The notes under the pieces are model-generated. The model was not told the DNA's origin. It searched no databases and was given only the letters and a program-made list of their open reading frames with translations. A DNA stretch of 64,000 nucleotides from Giardia muris (Eukaryota > Fornicata > Diplomonadida > Hexamitidae): NCBI GenBank assembly GCA_006247105.1, contig CM016929.1, forward strand, positions 620,001-684,000, written 5' to 3'. Positions 1-10,238 of this stretch are shown in pieces. The position numbers were made by a program, and so were the translations under genes. Positions within the stretch are counted from its first letter, which is position 1. Each line of letters begins with the position of its first letter.

Positions 1-3000
1 ACGACCGCCTCGATAAAGCTCGGGTAGAACGTACAGACACGCTCCCAAATGATGTTCGCCCCTCCAACCTCACCTGCAAAGAGGTCTGCTTGTTGTGTCA
101 GGTCACTCGCCCGAAAGATGTGCGTGGCAATCGCCATTCTTCGATCATGAGCGAGTGTCAATGCTGATAAAGTCGGCCCACGTAGCTTTCGAATGAGACC
201 CACAAGAATGGCAAGGGCCGCCTCAAAGCAGGCGTTATCTGCAAGGAAGACGTCTTGCATATTAGGGGTTGGGGTATAATGATCATCAGGATTCATGATG
301 GGGAGGAATCGGATGAGAGAAGACTCGGTAAGGAGCGCCTCGTTGAAGCGGGAAGCGAGGGTTAAGAGAGCGACAAGAACATCGGTCAGGTTGGCCCGCA
401 TGGTCATATCCAGGAGTGCACTATAGCAGTAGCTCGCCGCGGAGACGTTTCCTTCGAAGAGAAGGCTAACGAACAAGAGCATATCTGTCAGGATGGTATA
501 GAGGGCTCGCCGTGTACAACACAGGACCACCTCCGGATTGATACAAAGCGCGCCCACGAATTGGGCATATAAGGCCATCAAGGAAACCTTTAGGGAGAGA
601 ATACTCTCCGTTTCATCACAAAAGGCGAAGAATCGACACATCCGAGACGTTGCTAGCACAAGACGGCTCGCGTACTGTGGTGCGTCGACCTGGGCCGAGC
701 GCGTCATCAGAACAAGCTTCTTCAGAGCTAGCTTATACTCTCGAATGCGTGGTGCATAGAGTGAGCCTTCAAAAAGTTCAAGAATTTGACCCGATAAAGC
801 ATTATCAAACGTAATGTTAGGTCGCACATGAGCCCCACGACGGAGGGTTGGGGTCCGTACCGAGTCAAAGGGCTTAAAGTCCTCACGAGAAGTACTCTTT
901 TCGGGGCTCACCAACTCGACTTGCTCCTCATCTGTCAAGGGTAGTCCAAGGTTGGAAACTGTAAGGTCTTCTTGAGGTATATCCGCCGATGATGGCCTAA
1001 GATTGGATGGTGCAGGCCGTGGAATGCTAGTAGTAGTAGTGGGTTGAACCAGTGGTGGCGTTGCTGCTTGGTTTGATAGAAACCGTTCATTGCTTTCCTC
1101 GTTGAGTGAGAAACTAGGTGCCGTATAGCTCGAAGGGTTTGCGAGGCCCATCACCGGTCGGGCGTCTTGGGGTGAGTATTGGCTTTCGTCACGAAGACTT
1201 GTATGATGGCTCATTGGAACACTAGGGCGCAAGGCTTCAGCGATAGGAACCTGGTTGGATAGCATCTCAGGTGAGACGGCGTGTATTGAGGAGCTGGCCC
1301 CCGGTTTGGAGAGATATTGCTGAACGGATTCAAATCTTTCCTCTTGTACCTGACCCAGCTCTGGCTCATCTGGAAGAAGCCCATCCACGGCTTCTTCGAC
1401 GGGAAGGAGTTGAAGAAGCGCCTCCAGGTCCGTGTAGTCTTTCCCTTGGACGGTTCGAGATATCTGTGAAAGAAGACGCCGCTGTGTCGCCCCATCAGAT
1501 GCGTTGAGCAGGGCGGCAAGGCAGCCGAGTAAAACGGAACGTGCGTTGCCCCCCTTGTACTGAGGGTAGTTAGCGCTAAGATAGCCCTCTGTAAAAGTGT
1601 AGGTCTCAGGACTCATTCCCGTTGGTTTGTAGAGGGTAAGTAATGATTGGATATGGGCGGGAGTGACCTCCAAAATGTGATCGTTATCCCTCGATGCCTC
1701 GGCCATCACGGTGACGAGTCGAACGATCGAGAGCCGCGTTGGGATCTGTCGCAGCTGCATCTTCGCACCCCGCCCAATCATATTGACGAGACAGACCTGG
1801 ATGATGTTTTCGAAGGACGTGATATGCACGTGACGCTCCACCAGCGAGGTTATCTGCTGCTTCAACTGAGTGAGGTTGAACTGCTCAAGCCTGGAAAGGA
1901 GGACCGGAAATAGGAACTCTAGGTCGTAGAGCGTCAAAACAAGCTCCGCAGTGATGTATATTTCCATGAGCTCCTCACCCAGCTGCAACGCCGCCTTCAG
2001 CTGAGCGGTATTCGGGCTCGTTGGAGAAGTGAACCCATCACAGAAAAGAAGGGACAAATACTTCAATAGAAGATCGCGTTGGGCGACGGCTCCTTCGGGG
2101 TTCTGCCGAACAACGGTACAGAGAGTTCCGACGGCGTCAAGAATCGACTTCTGCGACCCAGTGAAGCGTGTGTCAACGGCCTTCGGTATTCCAGCAGCAC
2201 TTCCGGGCCTACCTTGCCGAATGAACATTTCAGATACAAAGCTTTGTGGAAGCACATGAATCAACTGACCATAAAGCTCATCCCGTAGCTGAGGGGAGAG
2301 CGGGTGCTCGGCATTGAACGGATCCACTAGCCACTTAGATGAACTTCCCTTCCTGGCCTCATATAAGGTCGGATTTGTGCTAAGCGCAATATCGGCGGGC
2401 TGCTTCCCCACCTGCGACGGAGCAGCAGGTTTCTGTTGCACGCGTCGGAGCATATTGCCCGAGCCCGGCGCGGTGGTGCTGGCTGGCCTTGTGGTCGTAG
2501 ATGGGATATTCTCGGGAGAAACCTCTCCTCCCGAAGACAGCTGCTCCATGCCTCCCGTAGGGACGTGCATACGAGGAAGATGAGAGGGAGGTGGATCATC
2601 GGGTGGAGAGTTTTGAACTAAGGGGCGTGAGGGAGGTGGTTGAGGCGGGCTAATCACCTTTGCGGGGATCTTCGCCGTCCCAACTTGCACCGTCTCCTTG
2701 TTCGTGATTATATCGAGCACATCCTTACGCCCTGTTGCCATACAGATCTTCTTGATGAGGTCGTTAATCTCGCCTTGCTTACGTGGATCCTTCGACGAGA
2801 TACGGTGCTTCAGGCTATTAATGACGTTTTGCGCAAGAACTGAGACTGCGGAGACGGTCCCTCCGAAGACCGCTAATACCTCTGTGACATGGGCGACGAC
2901 TCCAAAAGCGAAAGCCTTGATGGCGGGGATTCGGATCGTCGAGGCTGCATCGGACATTAGTTTATCAAGGGCATCGAAGACGGTATTGAATGCGGCGAGA

Positions 3001-4601
3001 TCATAGTCCGCATCACCCTTTCCACCCTCCGGACAGAACTCGGCGAGCATGGAGTTTAATGCGGCACGTTCTCGATAAGTCCGGGTCTTGAGTTGAAGGC
3101 CGGGGGAGAGCTCCCCATTGACGGGTGTCCCCTCAGCTAGGGTTTTCTGAGTGTTTGGGAAGCCGTCGTTCATGAGGTAATTGATGACGACGTCCTCCAG
3201 AGACTTGTACGCCGAGTAGTCGTAGTTCTGCCCACCGGAAGGAGACCCCGTTGGTGCTTGAGCCATAGCAGTCTGAATGACCGCTGGAGGCAGACTTACG
3301 GTCGATGAGGTCAACCCGAGCTGATAGACGGTATTGTACACGATCTCGGTCGCCCACAGCGAGCGATAAAGCTTGCAGACGTCCTCCTTGACCTCCGGGT
3401 TCTTATGTGGTAGAGCTACCGCCCAAAGGTCTGCCGATAGCTCGGGCATCTTGTGTGAGTGGACGAGAAGCGAGTGCATGAAGAGAGAGTATCCAGTGAC
3501 AACCGGGGCCTTCCGTTCCTTGAGACGGTTGGTACATGACATCATGAGTCCTTTTGTAGTCGACCCATAGGGCCCAAGAGGTCCAACCAGGGTGGCAAGA
3601 AGTCCCGCCAGGCGTAAGGTACCGCTGACCACAGCAACGCTGAGATCCGCGTCAATGATTTCACGAAACTGTTTGAAGAGCTGTGGGATTTGAAGCAGAG
3701 ATCGGTCAATGCGCACAAGTGGCGCAAGTGCACCCGTCACGTCGTCCAGCGCCTGTTTTCGCTCCTTCCAGTTCTTATCTGTGATCTGTTTCGCCCAAGT
3801 TTTCGGGAGGTGATACTGCATCGGTGTAGTCGCATCGAAAGGATCATATGACAAACGCTTCACCACGGGCTGGGGGGCGCTCCTTGCCGCATTAGCATCA
3901 CCTCCAGCCGAGTTGGAGTGCGCGGCGGGTAGGGTACCCAGGGTCTCTGTGTTCTCGAGCTCGGTGATCACACCCTCCAAAGCCGCTACAAATTGCTTTG
4001 GCAGAGAGGGACCAATCATGTTCTTAAGGGCTTCCAAGCCTGTGGTCTGGGCAACGACTGCCGCAACCTCCATGACTGTGCGTCGCGTCTTTGCGTCCTT
4101 GTGCTGGAGAGCCGGGACGAGAGACTTCACGAACGAGGGAAGAGGGGTTTGAATTGGCTGACTTCTGACTATCATAAGAAGAGTTGTCGCGCTTTCCGCA
4201 GCGACCTTCGGGCTCTTGGCCTGAAGCCCGTTGATAAGCCCAGGCACTACCACTCCGAACTCACCCTTGGCGGCCAAATCGGTCAGTATCTTAACCACTT
4301 GATCCTTCAAGGAGGTTTTTGTCTGGCTCAACCCAGCATCTATGAGCACTGAGCAAATGGCAGGGATACTGGCCTGGGGGATAAGCCCCAAGGCGAAGGC
4401 CTGCTCGAAGGCGTCGAGGGCCTTCTTCAGGACCAGCGCATTGGAATCCTTCAACAAGACCGCGAAGTGGGGGGCGGCTTGCTCGAGGAGGGAGGAGTCG
4501 CCCCGTTGGAGTGCCTCCTCGAGCTGCTCGAACGCCTCCTTTCGGACCTTGAATGCGCGGTCCTTCAGAGCGGCGACGAAGTCTCCTTGCTCCTCGGCCA
4601 T
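1..4601 (-). CDS. XMAP215/Dis1-family TOG-domain microtubule regulator (C-terminal part outside window)
   Basis: An uninterrupted minus-strand frame opens at the ATG at 4601-4599 and runs past base 1, so at least 1533 residues lie here and the C-terminus is missing. Read by eye, the start MAEEQGDFVAALKDRAFKVR continues with helix pairs typical of a TOG array of HEAT repeats. A second TOG-like start near residue 265 has the family pattern LPKTWAKQITDKNWKERKQAL. A Pro/Ser-rich linker follows (about 2.5-2.65 kb), then more helical repeats, another disordered linker (about 0.9-1.25 kb) and a last helical region. XMAP215/Stu2/CKAP5 proteins bind tubulin through TOG domains and speed microtubule plus-end growth; Giardia would use this for spindle, flagella and disc. 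The ATG follows an A-run (CCCAAAAAATGG), like other starts here. CLASP is the main alternative; the early successive TOG-like units favour XMAP215. Confidence 0.72.
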   Translation of the reverse strand, partial: MAEEQGDFVAALKDRAFKVRKEAFEQLEEALQRGDSSLLEQAAPHFAVLLKDSNALVLKKALDAFEQAFALGLIPQASIPAICSVLIDAGLSQTKTSLKDQVVKILTDLAAKGEFGVVVPGLINGLQAKSPKVAAESATTLLMIVRSQPIQTPLPSFVKSLVPALQHKDAKTRRTVMEVAAVVAQTTGLEALKNMIGPSLPKQFVAALEGVITELENTETLGTLPAAHSNSAGGDANAARSAPQPVVKRLSYDPFDATTPMQYHLPKTWAKQITDKNWKERKQALDDVTGALAPLVRIDRSLLQIPQLFKQFREIIDADLSVAVVSGTLRLAGLLATLVGPLGPYGSTTKGLMMSCTNRLKERKAPVVTGYSLFMHSLLVHSHKMPELSADLWAVALPHKNPEVKEDVCKLYRSLWATEIVYNTVYQLGLTSSTVSLPPAVIQTAMAQAPTGSPSGGQNYDYSAYKSLEDVVINYLMNDGFPNTQKTLAEGTPVNGELSPGLQLKTRTYRERAALNSMLAEFCPEGGKGDADYDLAAFNTVFDALDKLMSDAASTIRIPAIKAFAFGVVAHVTEVLAVFGGTVSAVSVLAQNVINSLKHRISSKDPRKQGEINDLIKKICMATGRKDVLDIITNKETVQVGTAKIPAKVISPPQPPPSRPLVQNSPPDDPPPSHLPRMHVPTGGMEQLSSGGEVSPENIPSTTTRPASTTAPGSGNMLRRVQQKPAAPSQVGKQPADIALSTNPTLYEARKGSSSKWLVDPFNAEHPLSPQLRDELYGQLIHVLPQSFVSEMFIRQGRPGSAAGIPKAVDTRFTGSQKSILDAVGTLCTVVRQNPEGAVAQRDLLLKYLSLLFCDGFTSPTSPNTAQLKAALQLGEELMEIYITAELVLTLYDLEFLFPVLLSRLEQFNLTQLKQQITSLVERHVHITSFENIIQVCLVNMIGRGAKMQLRQIPTRLSIVRLVTVMAEASRDNDHILEVTPAHIQSLLTLYKPTGMSPETYTFTEGYLSANYPQYKGGNARSVLLGCLAALLNASDGATQRRLLSQISRTVQGKDYTDLEALLQLLPVEEAVDGLLPDEPELGQVQEERFESVQQYLSKPGASSSIHAVSPEMLSNQVPIAEALRPSVPMSHHTSLRDESQYSPQDARPVMGLANPSSYTAPSFSLNEESNERFLSNQAATPPLVQPTTTTSIPRPAPSNLRPSSADIPQEDLTVSNLGLPLTDEEQVELVSPEKSTSREDFKPFDSVRTPTLRRGAHVRPNITFDNALSGQILELFEGSLYAPRIREYKLALKKLVLMTRSAQVDAPQYASRLVLATSRMCRFFAFCDETESILSLKVSLMALYAQFVGALCINPEVVLCCTRRALYTILTDMLLFVSLLFEGNVSAASYCYSALLDMTMRANLTDVLVALLTLASRFNEALLTESSLIRFLPIMNPDDHYTPTPNMQDVFLADNACFEAALAILVGLIRKLRGPTLSALTLAHDRRMAIATHIFRASDLTQQADLFAGEVGGANIIWERVCTFYPSFIEAV

Positions 4602-4726
4602 TTTTTGGGATGAGACCCCAGAGGCGGTCGCGCTTCTCTTCGTACGTTAACGGCTGCTACTTGCAAAAGGGACGGGCCTGTGTCCTCAGTCGGAGGGGTT
4701 TGGGGAGGCTACTCGACTATGCGCGG
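4602..4726. promoter_or_regulatory. divergent promoter region
   Basis: 125 bases separate the TOG gene (minus) from the 1372-residue gene (plus). The minus-strand start has an A-run directly before its ATG, the usual Giardia initiator context. Both promoters must lie in this short stretch. Confidence 0.4.
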
Positions 4727-7700
4727 ATGTCAACTGAGAACGTTACAAACATCTGCAATCAGATCAAGATGCTGGTTCGCCGGCAGCTAGCAAAGCGCGC
4801 GGTCGCGCGGGTGGCGGTGTCCTGCGAGGTCCTTTGCGCGGTCCTTGTTGCATGTACCGGACATCTGGACTCGTGGCTTACCGTTGTTATGGATACGTCC
4901 GTCTTAATTATGGTCGATCCATGCGTCGACACATGTGTCTGTGGCCTTCGAGTCCTCAGCATGTGCTTGGCACTTCCCATTGATACGTATACGATGTTCT
5001 CTGATTATCAGTCCCGTGGGTACACCACGTCCACCCGTTGTCTCCTAGCCCTACCACCAGATACGGCCGAACAACTGGTCCGCTACTTTCGCCAGAACCG
5101 AGCAGACGTCTCTCGAGGACTATTAGCATTAATCCCCCTGATAATCTCGACGAAGCCCGGTGCAAGCATTCGGCAGACAGTCTCCTTGCGCTTTGTCGCC
5201 TCCCAATGCTATTTCAATCTCATGAAGTTGTACCAGACTCTGTTTGTTGACAACTCTGATGCACAGGCTTTACTGATAGGGCTCCTCGTACTCCAGTATA
5301 TGGGGCGAGGCCTTCACATCTTCGACGGGATGGCGAGTATTGGGGCATCCTTGTCACAGCACTCCTTCCCGATGACCGCTAAAACGATCGGGACCATTCT
5401 TGATTGCTTCGCCTTGTACTGGTTTCTACTATCTCATGCGTGTTGCTCAAATAGCCAGGTCCACCTGTTTGGGATGGCCTCGATTGGTGAGATGGCAAGG
5501 ACCTCGCTCCTCACTGCATTGGAGACAGCCGTGAATATCCAGAACTCACGAAACACGATTCAGGATGCGGAAAAGGTGACGACGGAGGAAGGCCTTCGAT
5601 TATACACGGCGATTGAAATGCACTACGGACACTTAGTCGGAGGGAGGCTATGTAACGAGGCCATGCCTCTCAACTCTAGGGTGGTTCGAACCTCCATTCA
5701 TTCTTCCTCCTCATTCACCCCTCCATCTCCTGTCAATAACCATGCTGACCTGGAACCTGGAGTCGGAGGCCAGTCCAGCTTCTCCGGATTTCGTCTAACA
5801 ACTTTAGATATCCTTCTCCCTGATGAGTATTGTGAGCTCCCGGATAAGGGGGTAGCGACGACTCTCATGGACTTCTTGAAGACCCGGACCACCCTTCTGT
5901 TTGACATGGTCAAGCGACTGGTACGTACCAAGCGTCCACTCACATACGTTCCAAAGGCCTTCCTCTGGCTTCGAGGAAACTTTCTGGGTCACCGGGTTGT
6001 TGCTGGGCTGGTGCTTGCACGCCTACGTGAGGAGTTCACTTCCTTCTGGAACTTACACCACCATATCGATATAGGAACTTATACCCCAAGAGTGGCATTG
6101 CACGACGTCTCTCTGGAGCTGCTGAGGGCCGTCCCGCAAGCACTTTTTCTAGTCGCGTTGAGTATCGAGCTTTTCCTACTTCCAAATCGTACCCCGTTCA
6201 TTCCCTTTGCGCTTCGTCTTATTACCCTTTGCTTCGATGAGATCCATGTACCTTCACTCGAACTCCTCCTGGCCAACCTTGCACGCTCGATAAGAGGAGA
6301 TGAACGCTCCCAGATGCATCACTTCCTTGCCGGGATGTATCGAGAAATCGTCGTCTTTTCCTCAGAGATATTATCGGTCTCCCCACGGGCATATCCTGAC
6401 CAATGCCAGCTACTGCTTTGTGAAGCCTACGGCGTACTATATCGTCTTACCTATTACTACCGGTTGCATGATTCTGATGAGGAGTCCATCGAACGTGGGC
6501 TGGTTCGGAACGCGTATGCTACGCTTCTTGAAACGTTCCTGTCACTCGCCTCCATTGACATACGTTTGACCCACTCGTCCGAAAGGTGCCACTCGAATAA
6601 GAGTCTCGATGCAGACTCGTCATCAGAACAGACAGAACTCATTAGCCTTTCGCTCTATTCATCCCACGCACCCCAAACGTATCATTCCAAGACTTCAGCA
6701 CTCGGTCTCCAAACAGTCTACCAATCACAGGCGCTATTTAACTCCTTAACGACCCACCAGCTCGGGAACCAAACAGAATCGACGGTTTCTCTTGAACAGA
6801 CGCTAAAAGAGAGAGCCCCGCTCATACTTTTCGAACGTCTTCATGACTCACAGTTCTGGAACCGCCTTACTCGGGTATCGGTGGCGTGCTTTAATGAAGC
6901 AGATACGCGCATTGTGGCCTCGCAGAAGGCGTCTCCAGTGGTGTATCTGGAAGCGTCCTTTGCTGCCTTCCTTCATCATCATGTCTTCCAGACCAAAGGT
7001 TACGACACTCTCACCCCCATGCCGATAGACGGTAATCCCACCAAGTCTGTCCTAGTTGCGCTTGGTTTCATGCGTAGGTCCAACCCTAACGTCCTTCGAG
7101 ACGAAGAACAGTTGACTAGAGAAGCGGATACGCGATCGTCTATCAACCCAATAGTGACGCAACTATATGGGGAAAGCTTACTAGTAGACCTCTTCATAGT
7201 AACGGTCCTACACGAGGTCGAGCATAGCCCAATGTGTATGTACATCGTGGCCTTGAGTGCTCTAGTCCTACTAAGTGGCAACGTAGCTAGTGCTACCAGG
7301 TGTAATACGTCCGCGGCGTGGGATTTGATGTACGCCTCCCTTACTACGGCCATAAGGTGCGTGGCGTTAATTCCTGGCTTCAGGGCCGATATGCTGACTG
7401 ACCTTACAACGTCGCTGGGTGATATGGAATCGGAGACGATCCCCCTCGGTCTCTTCCCTTGGATCAAAAGAAACAATAGTACCCCTTCCGACCAGCATAC
7501 CAAGCGGACTGCACAGTCCACCCTGGACTACACCTCAAGACTATCCAAGACATTTAATCAGCTGTTCTATACGGGCGTGGTCCGCCACCTTCCAACCCTG
7601 ATTCATGATAAAACCCTTCTGATCCGCTTCGATACGTATCTGAAGGCCATTCTAGGGTCTCTTCCAGTCCCACAACCCCTTGCCTTTCTCTGCGGCCTAC

Positions 7701-8845
7701 TTCTGGCTAAATATCGAGGCTTTGATGATGATATTGTTGGGACTAGGCAAGTACGCCATCAAACGACACATTCTGAAGACGAAAGGCCACAGTTGGATTC
7801 GACACTTAATCTGGTCCGTAACTATGCGGCCTTCGTTAAGGCTATCGCCTCCAGGTTCTCTCCCGAAGACACAGGCGTTTTTGTGGAGCACGCTTATATC
7901 TGGACGCCTCTTGCCGTTGTCGCATGTTGGATGCTTCATAGATTCGATATTTCATATGATTGCTTGCTCGCATGTTTCATTCTCCTCTTCATCTACGCCA
8001 CCACTCGGGATAGTCAATCAACCCTCTCACACGACTTGGTCGAGACCCAATCTTCCAGAGAAGGCTTCTTGGAGACGTCGATTCTTGACGTCCCCACTGT
8101 TGCATCCTTCCTCGATGAGGTCCGAAAGCGTTGCGCCTTGCTTTGCGAGACCTTCCGACGGCGTAGCCCGGCTCTCGTCAGTATTCTTGTGGAAGCGATG
8201 TACAAGTGCATTGAGCATGATGATGCCCTCAAATCCGTTGTGATTGAGGCCTTGGCAGCAGTCAATATGAAATTGGCACAGGTTGCCAAGCACCTATCTA
8301 GTCCTAAGGTAAGAGAGACCTTCCAGCCCCTTTGGGCAATAGAACGCGAGTTCTTCATGAAAATTACGCGCGAAGATGAATTCCAACAGTTCGAAGGGTG
8401 CAACAAGGCTCTTGAGACGTCGCCATTAACTACTGATCAACTTCTTCTCGAGGTGATTCCCTCAATAGCTCTTCGTCGTCTTCTATCAGGGCTACTAGCC
8501 CAGGTGGGTAGGGTTCTGTTGGATATGCGGTCCCATGTCCCAGAAGGAGAAAACTCTCCCGAGGACCAAGCGGAGGTATATAATGGGACGAAATTCGAAG
8601 ACTCGATCGAGTTGCATTCCCTTCTTCTCGGTATCGAGGTGCTTCTCCGCCTAGACCAACCTTCGACTACGTTCTTAGGTACATCAATTGCCACCTGGGC
8701 GAAGGAAGGTATTGTGGATGGAGACTCGGGGCGTGCTGACGCCATGACAAGACTATCTGCAAGCCATGAACTTCCCTCGACTCCTAGTGATTATCGTAGA
8801 CACCTCGAGTTCATTCTCAAGTTCAACGTGTCTCAAACGGCATGA
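4727..8845 (+). CDS. large helical protein, function unknown
   Basis: A frame of 1372 residues from the ATG at 4727 (MSTENVTNICNQIKMLVRRQ). The frame is open further upstream to an ATG at 4553, but that start would lie inside the divergent TOG gene, so the start 125 bases downstream of that gene's ATG is preferred. The sequence is rich in Leu, Ala, Ser and Cys and reads as many amphipathic helices, as in HEAT-like scaffolds; I see no catalytic motif, signal peptide or clear membrane segment. A low-complexity Ser stretch occurs near 6.6 kb. It shares a 124-base divergent promoter region with the TOG gene and overlaps the downstream Cpn10 candidate by ATGA. I do not recognise the family and assign no function. 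Rapid divergence is typical of long Giardia proteins. Confidence 0.85.
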   Translation: MSTENVTNICNQIKMLVRRQLAKRAVARVAVSCEVLCAVLVACTGHLDSWLTVVMDTSVLIMVDPCVDTCVCGLRVLSMCLALPIDTYTMFSDYQSRGYTTSTRCLLALPPDTAEQLVRYFRQNRADVSRGLLALIPLIISTKPGASIRQTVSLRFVASQCYFNLMKLYQTLFVDNSDAQALLIGLLVLQYMGRGLHIFDGMASIGASLSQHSFPMTAKTIGTILDCFALYWFLLSHACCSNSQVHLFGMASIGEMARTSLLTALETAVNIQNSRNTIQDAEKVTTEEGLRLYTAIEMHYGHLVGGRLCNEAMPLNSRVVRTSIHSSSSFTPPSPVNNHADLEPGVGGQSSFSGFRLTTLDILLPDEYCELPDKGVATTLMDFLKTRTTLLFDMVKRLVRTKRPLTYVPKAFLWLRGNFLGHRVVAGLVLARLREEFTSFWNLHHHIDIGTYTPRVALHDVSLELLRAVPQALFLVALSIELFLLPNRTPFIPFALRLITLCFDEIHVPSLELLLANLARSIRGDERSQMHHFLAGMYREIVVFSSEILSVSPRAYPDQCQLLLCEAYGVLYRLTYYYRLHDSDEESIERGLVRNAYATLLETFLSLASIDIRLTHSSERCHSNKSLDADSSSEQTELISLSLYSSHAPQTYHSKTSALGLQTVYQSQALFNSLTTHQLGNQTESTVSLEQTLKERAPLILFERLHDSQFWNRLTRVSVACFNEADTRIVASQKASPVVYLEASFAAFLHHHVFQTKGYDTLTPMPIDGNPTKSVLVALGFMRRSNPNVLRDEEQLTREADTRSSINPIVTQLYGESLLVDLFIVTVLHEVEHSPMCMYIVALSALVLLSGNVASATRCNTSAAWDLMYASLTTAIRCVALIPGFRADMLTDLTTSLGDMESETIPLGLFPWIKRNNSTPSDQHTKRTAQSTLDYTSRLSKTFNQLFYTGVVRHLPTLIHDKTLLIRFDTYLKAILGSLPVPQPLAFLCGLLLAKYRGFDDDIVGTRQVRHQTTHSEDERPQLDSTLNLVRNYAAFVKAIASRFSPEDTGVFVEHAYIWTPLAVVACWMLHRFDISYDCLLACFILLFIYATTRDSQSTLSHDLVETQSSREGFLETSILDVPTVASFLDEVRKRCALLCETFRRRSPALVSILVEAMYKCIEHDDALKSVVIEALAAVNMKLAQVAKHLSSPKVRETFQPLWAIEREFFMKITREDEFQQFEGCNKALETSPLTTDQLLLEVIPSIALRRLLSGLLAQVGRVLLDMRSHVPEGENSPEDQAEVYNGTKFEDSIELHSLLLGIEVLLRLDQPSTTFLGTSIATWAKEGIVDGDSGRADAMTRLSASHELPSTPSDYRRHLEFILKFNVSQTA

Positions 8846-9114
8846 GACTCCTGAAAACTTTCCCGATGCCCATCGTCTTAGGTCCAAGGCTCTTCCTCGA
8901 GGCCGTCACGGCCCCGGCGACACAAACCTTGTACGCTCATGCTCCTAGCGTACGAGAGTACGTCGTTCGGCTCGTTGGGACCGGTGTTAGCCCTAACCTT
9001 CAGCTTCGCCCTGGGGCCAAGGTCGTCGTCCCCGCAAAGACAGGTCTTCATCTCCGTCTCGACGGCCATCAAGGCGTTCTTGTAGATGAGACAGATGTCC
9101 TCGTCAGGTATTGA
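8842..9114 (+). CDS. Cpn10/GroES-like co-chaperonin, probably mitosomal
   Basis: A 90-residue protein whose ATG overlaps the upstream stop (ATGA at 8842-8845). The order of elements follows the GroES fold: an N-terminal IVLGPRLFLEAV strand like the family's PLxDRVLV, then VREYVVRLVGTG like geVvavGpG, then LRPGAKVVVPAKTG like vkvGDkVlfpeygg, and a C-terminal VLVDETDVLVRY like the ylvlredDILavi end. The stretch where the mobile loop (GGIVLP, which binds Cpn60) should lie is not recognisable. Length fits the 90-100 residues of the family. Giardia mitosomes are known to hold a divergent Cpn10 partner of Cpn60 for folding imported proteins, so I infer the same role. No clear N-terminal targeting sequence is visible. 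The call rests on pattern order, not on a search. Confidence 0.6.
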   Translation: MRLLKTFPMPIVLGPRLFLEAVTAPATQTLYAHAPSVREYVVRLVGTGVSPNLQLRPGAKVVVPAKTGLHLRLDGHQGVLVDETDVLVRY

Positions 9115-10238
9115 ATATGAGACTGTCATACCGCTCTTCCTGACGCTTCATCTCAATCTCTGGGGTTGTTATGACTCTTGTATTCATGCCCATTGTACCC
9201 CTGTCACAAGGAATGAATTCTAAGTGAGTATTCCTCTTCAGTATTATACCAGGGCCACTGGAGGATTCCTCAACAGATCTGCACCGGGGTCTCGTTAATG
9301 ATCAAGCTTCCTTTACCTCGTTTAGGAGATGGCCTACTTAGGGATGGGATATGTCCAGTTACGACAATACCTTTCCGAAAGACCAGGCTCTTCTCCCACA
9401 ACTTGACCCAATCAGTTATCCAGCCACCTGTGGGATGGCACGACCATCTGCGTTGACATAAGCGGCAAGGGGTTTCCCTGTCTCAGTTCCCTCGTCTTCG
9501 TTTGATGTAGCTCGATAGGGAGCCGGTCTGAGAACTCACGACTGACTTCAAGGGCCAGGGCTATCGCTCAGCAGCTCCGGAGCATGGTACTGCCCACTCT
9601 ACGATGAGAAAGGGAACCCCGATCGTTGCACGCTGTACGGAACCCAGGGGAGAAGACGGCCCTCTTCGCTTTCGCGATACCTCCGAGTATCTTTTCCCGA
9701 GATATCGATATCCGCACATCCGTCTCCAACGGTCAGATGTGGGCCGTCAGGGGATCGCTCCTCTAAGAATAGGCCCGCCTTCATATCCACCTGCAACCTC
9801 TTTCAGGGTGACTGGAAGTGGAACCTCCACAGACCCACCGACACGTGGAGGTGCGGTTCCTTCTTGTACAAGAAGAAGGCTAGGGAGGCGTATGTGCTCG
9901 AACTGCCAGTGACAGAACCTGGAAGGAGAAGGTGGTCGGGAGGCAGAAGACCGCCAAGGATGTGCTGACGGAAAGCCCTAGGAAGCTTATGACACTGAAC
10001 CCCTGTTAGGACACCCTCCCATTGACGACGAACGGTTCTTCTCACGTGTGCGTGAAGATCAACACAACCAGGAGGGTCGGTCCTTCTGATGATGTAGACA
10101 CATCTCTGGACGCTGGAAGCCTCAGGCTCAAACGGATCTCATTGGAGAAGTCCTGTCTTACTTCTGATTGAAGAGGGGGACAGGAGAACTCTAAGAGGGA
10201 ACTCTTTTCTCCACTCTGCACAAGGTCGAAGTGTGATA
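9115..10238. other. gene-free stretch, left edge of accessory island
   Basis: About 1.1 kb without a convincing gene on either strand. Short open frames exist but show no family pattern and are interrupted by stops. This is much longer than the spacings between core genes to the left (minus 4 to about 125 bases) and marks the change from packed core to accessory DNA. No repeat, tRNA or palindrome was recognised by eye. Confidence 0.5.

Noticed and set aside
4553..4726. Longer N-terminus for the 1372-residue protein starting at the ATG at 4553
   Set aside because: It would overlap the divergent TOG gene's start and adds Arg-rich sequence of poor quality; the ATG at 4727 leaves a normal divergent spacer.
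7000..7521. 173-residue minus-strand frame inside the 4727-8845 gene
   Set aside because: Antisense shadow with no family pattern; the plus-strand frame is continuous across it.
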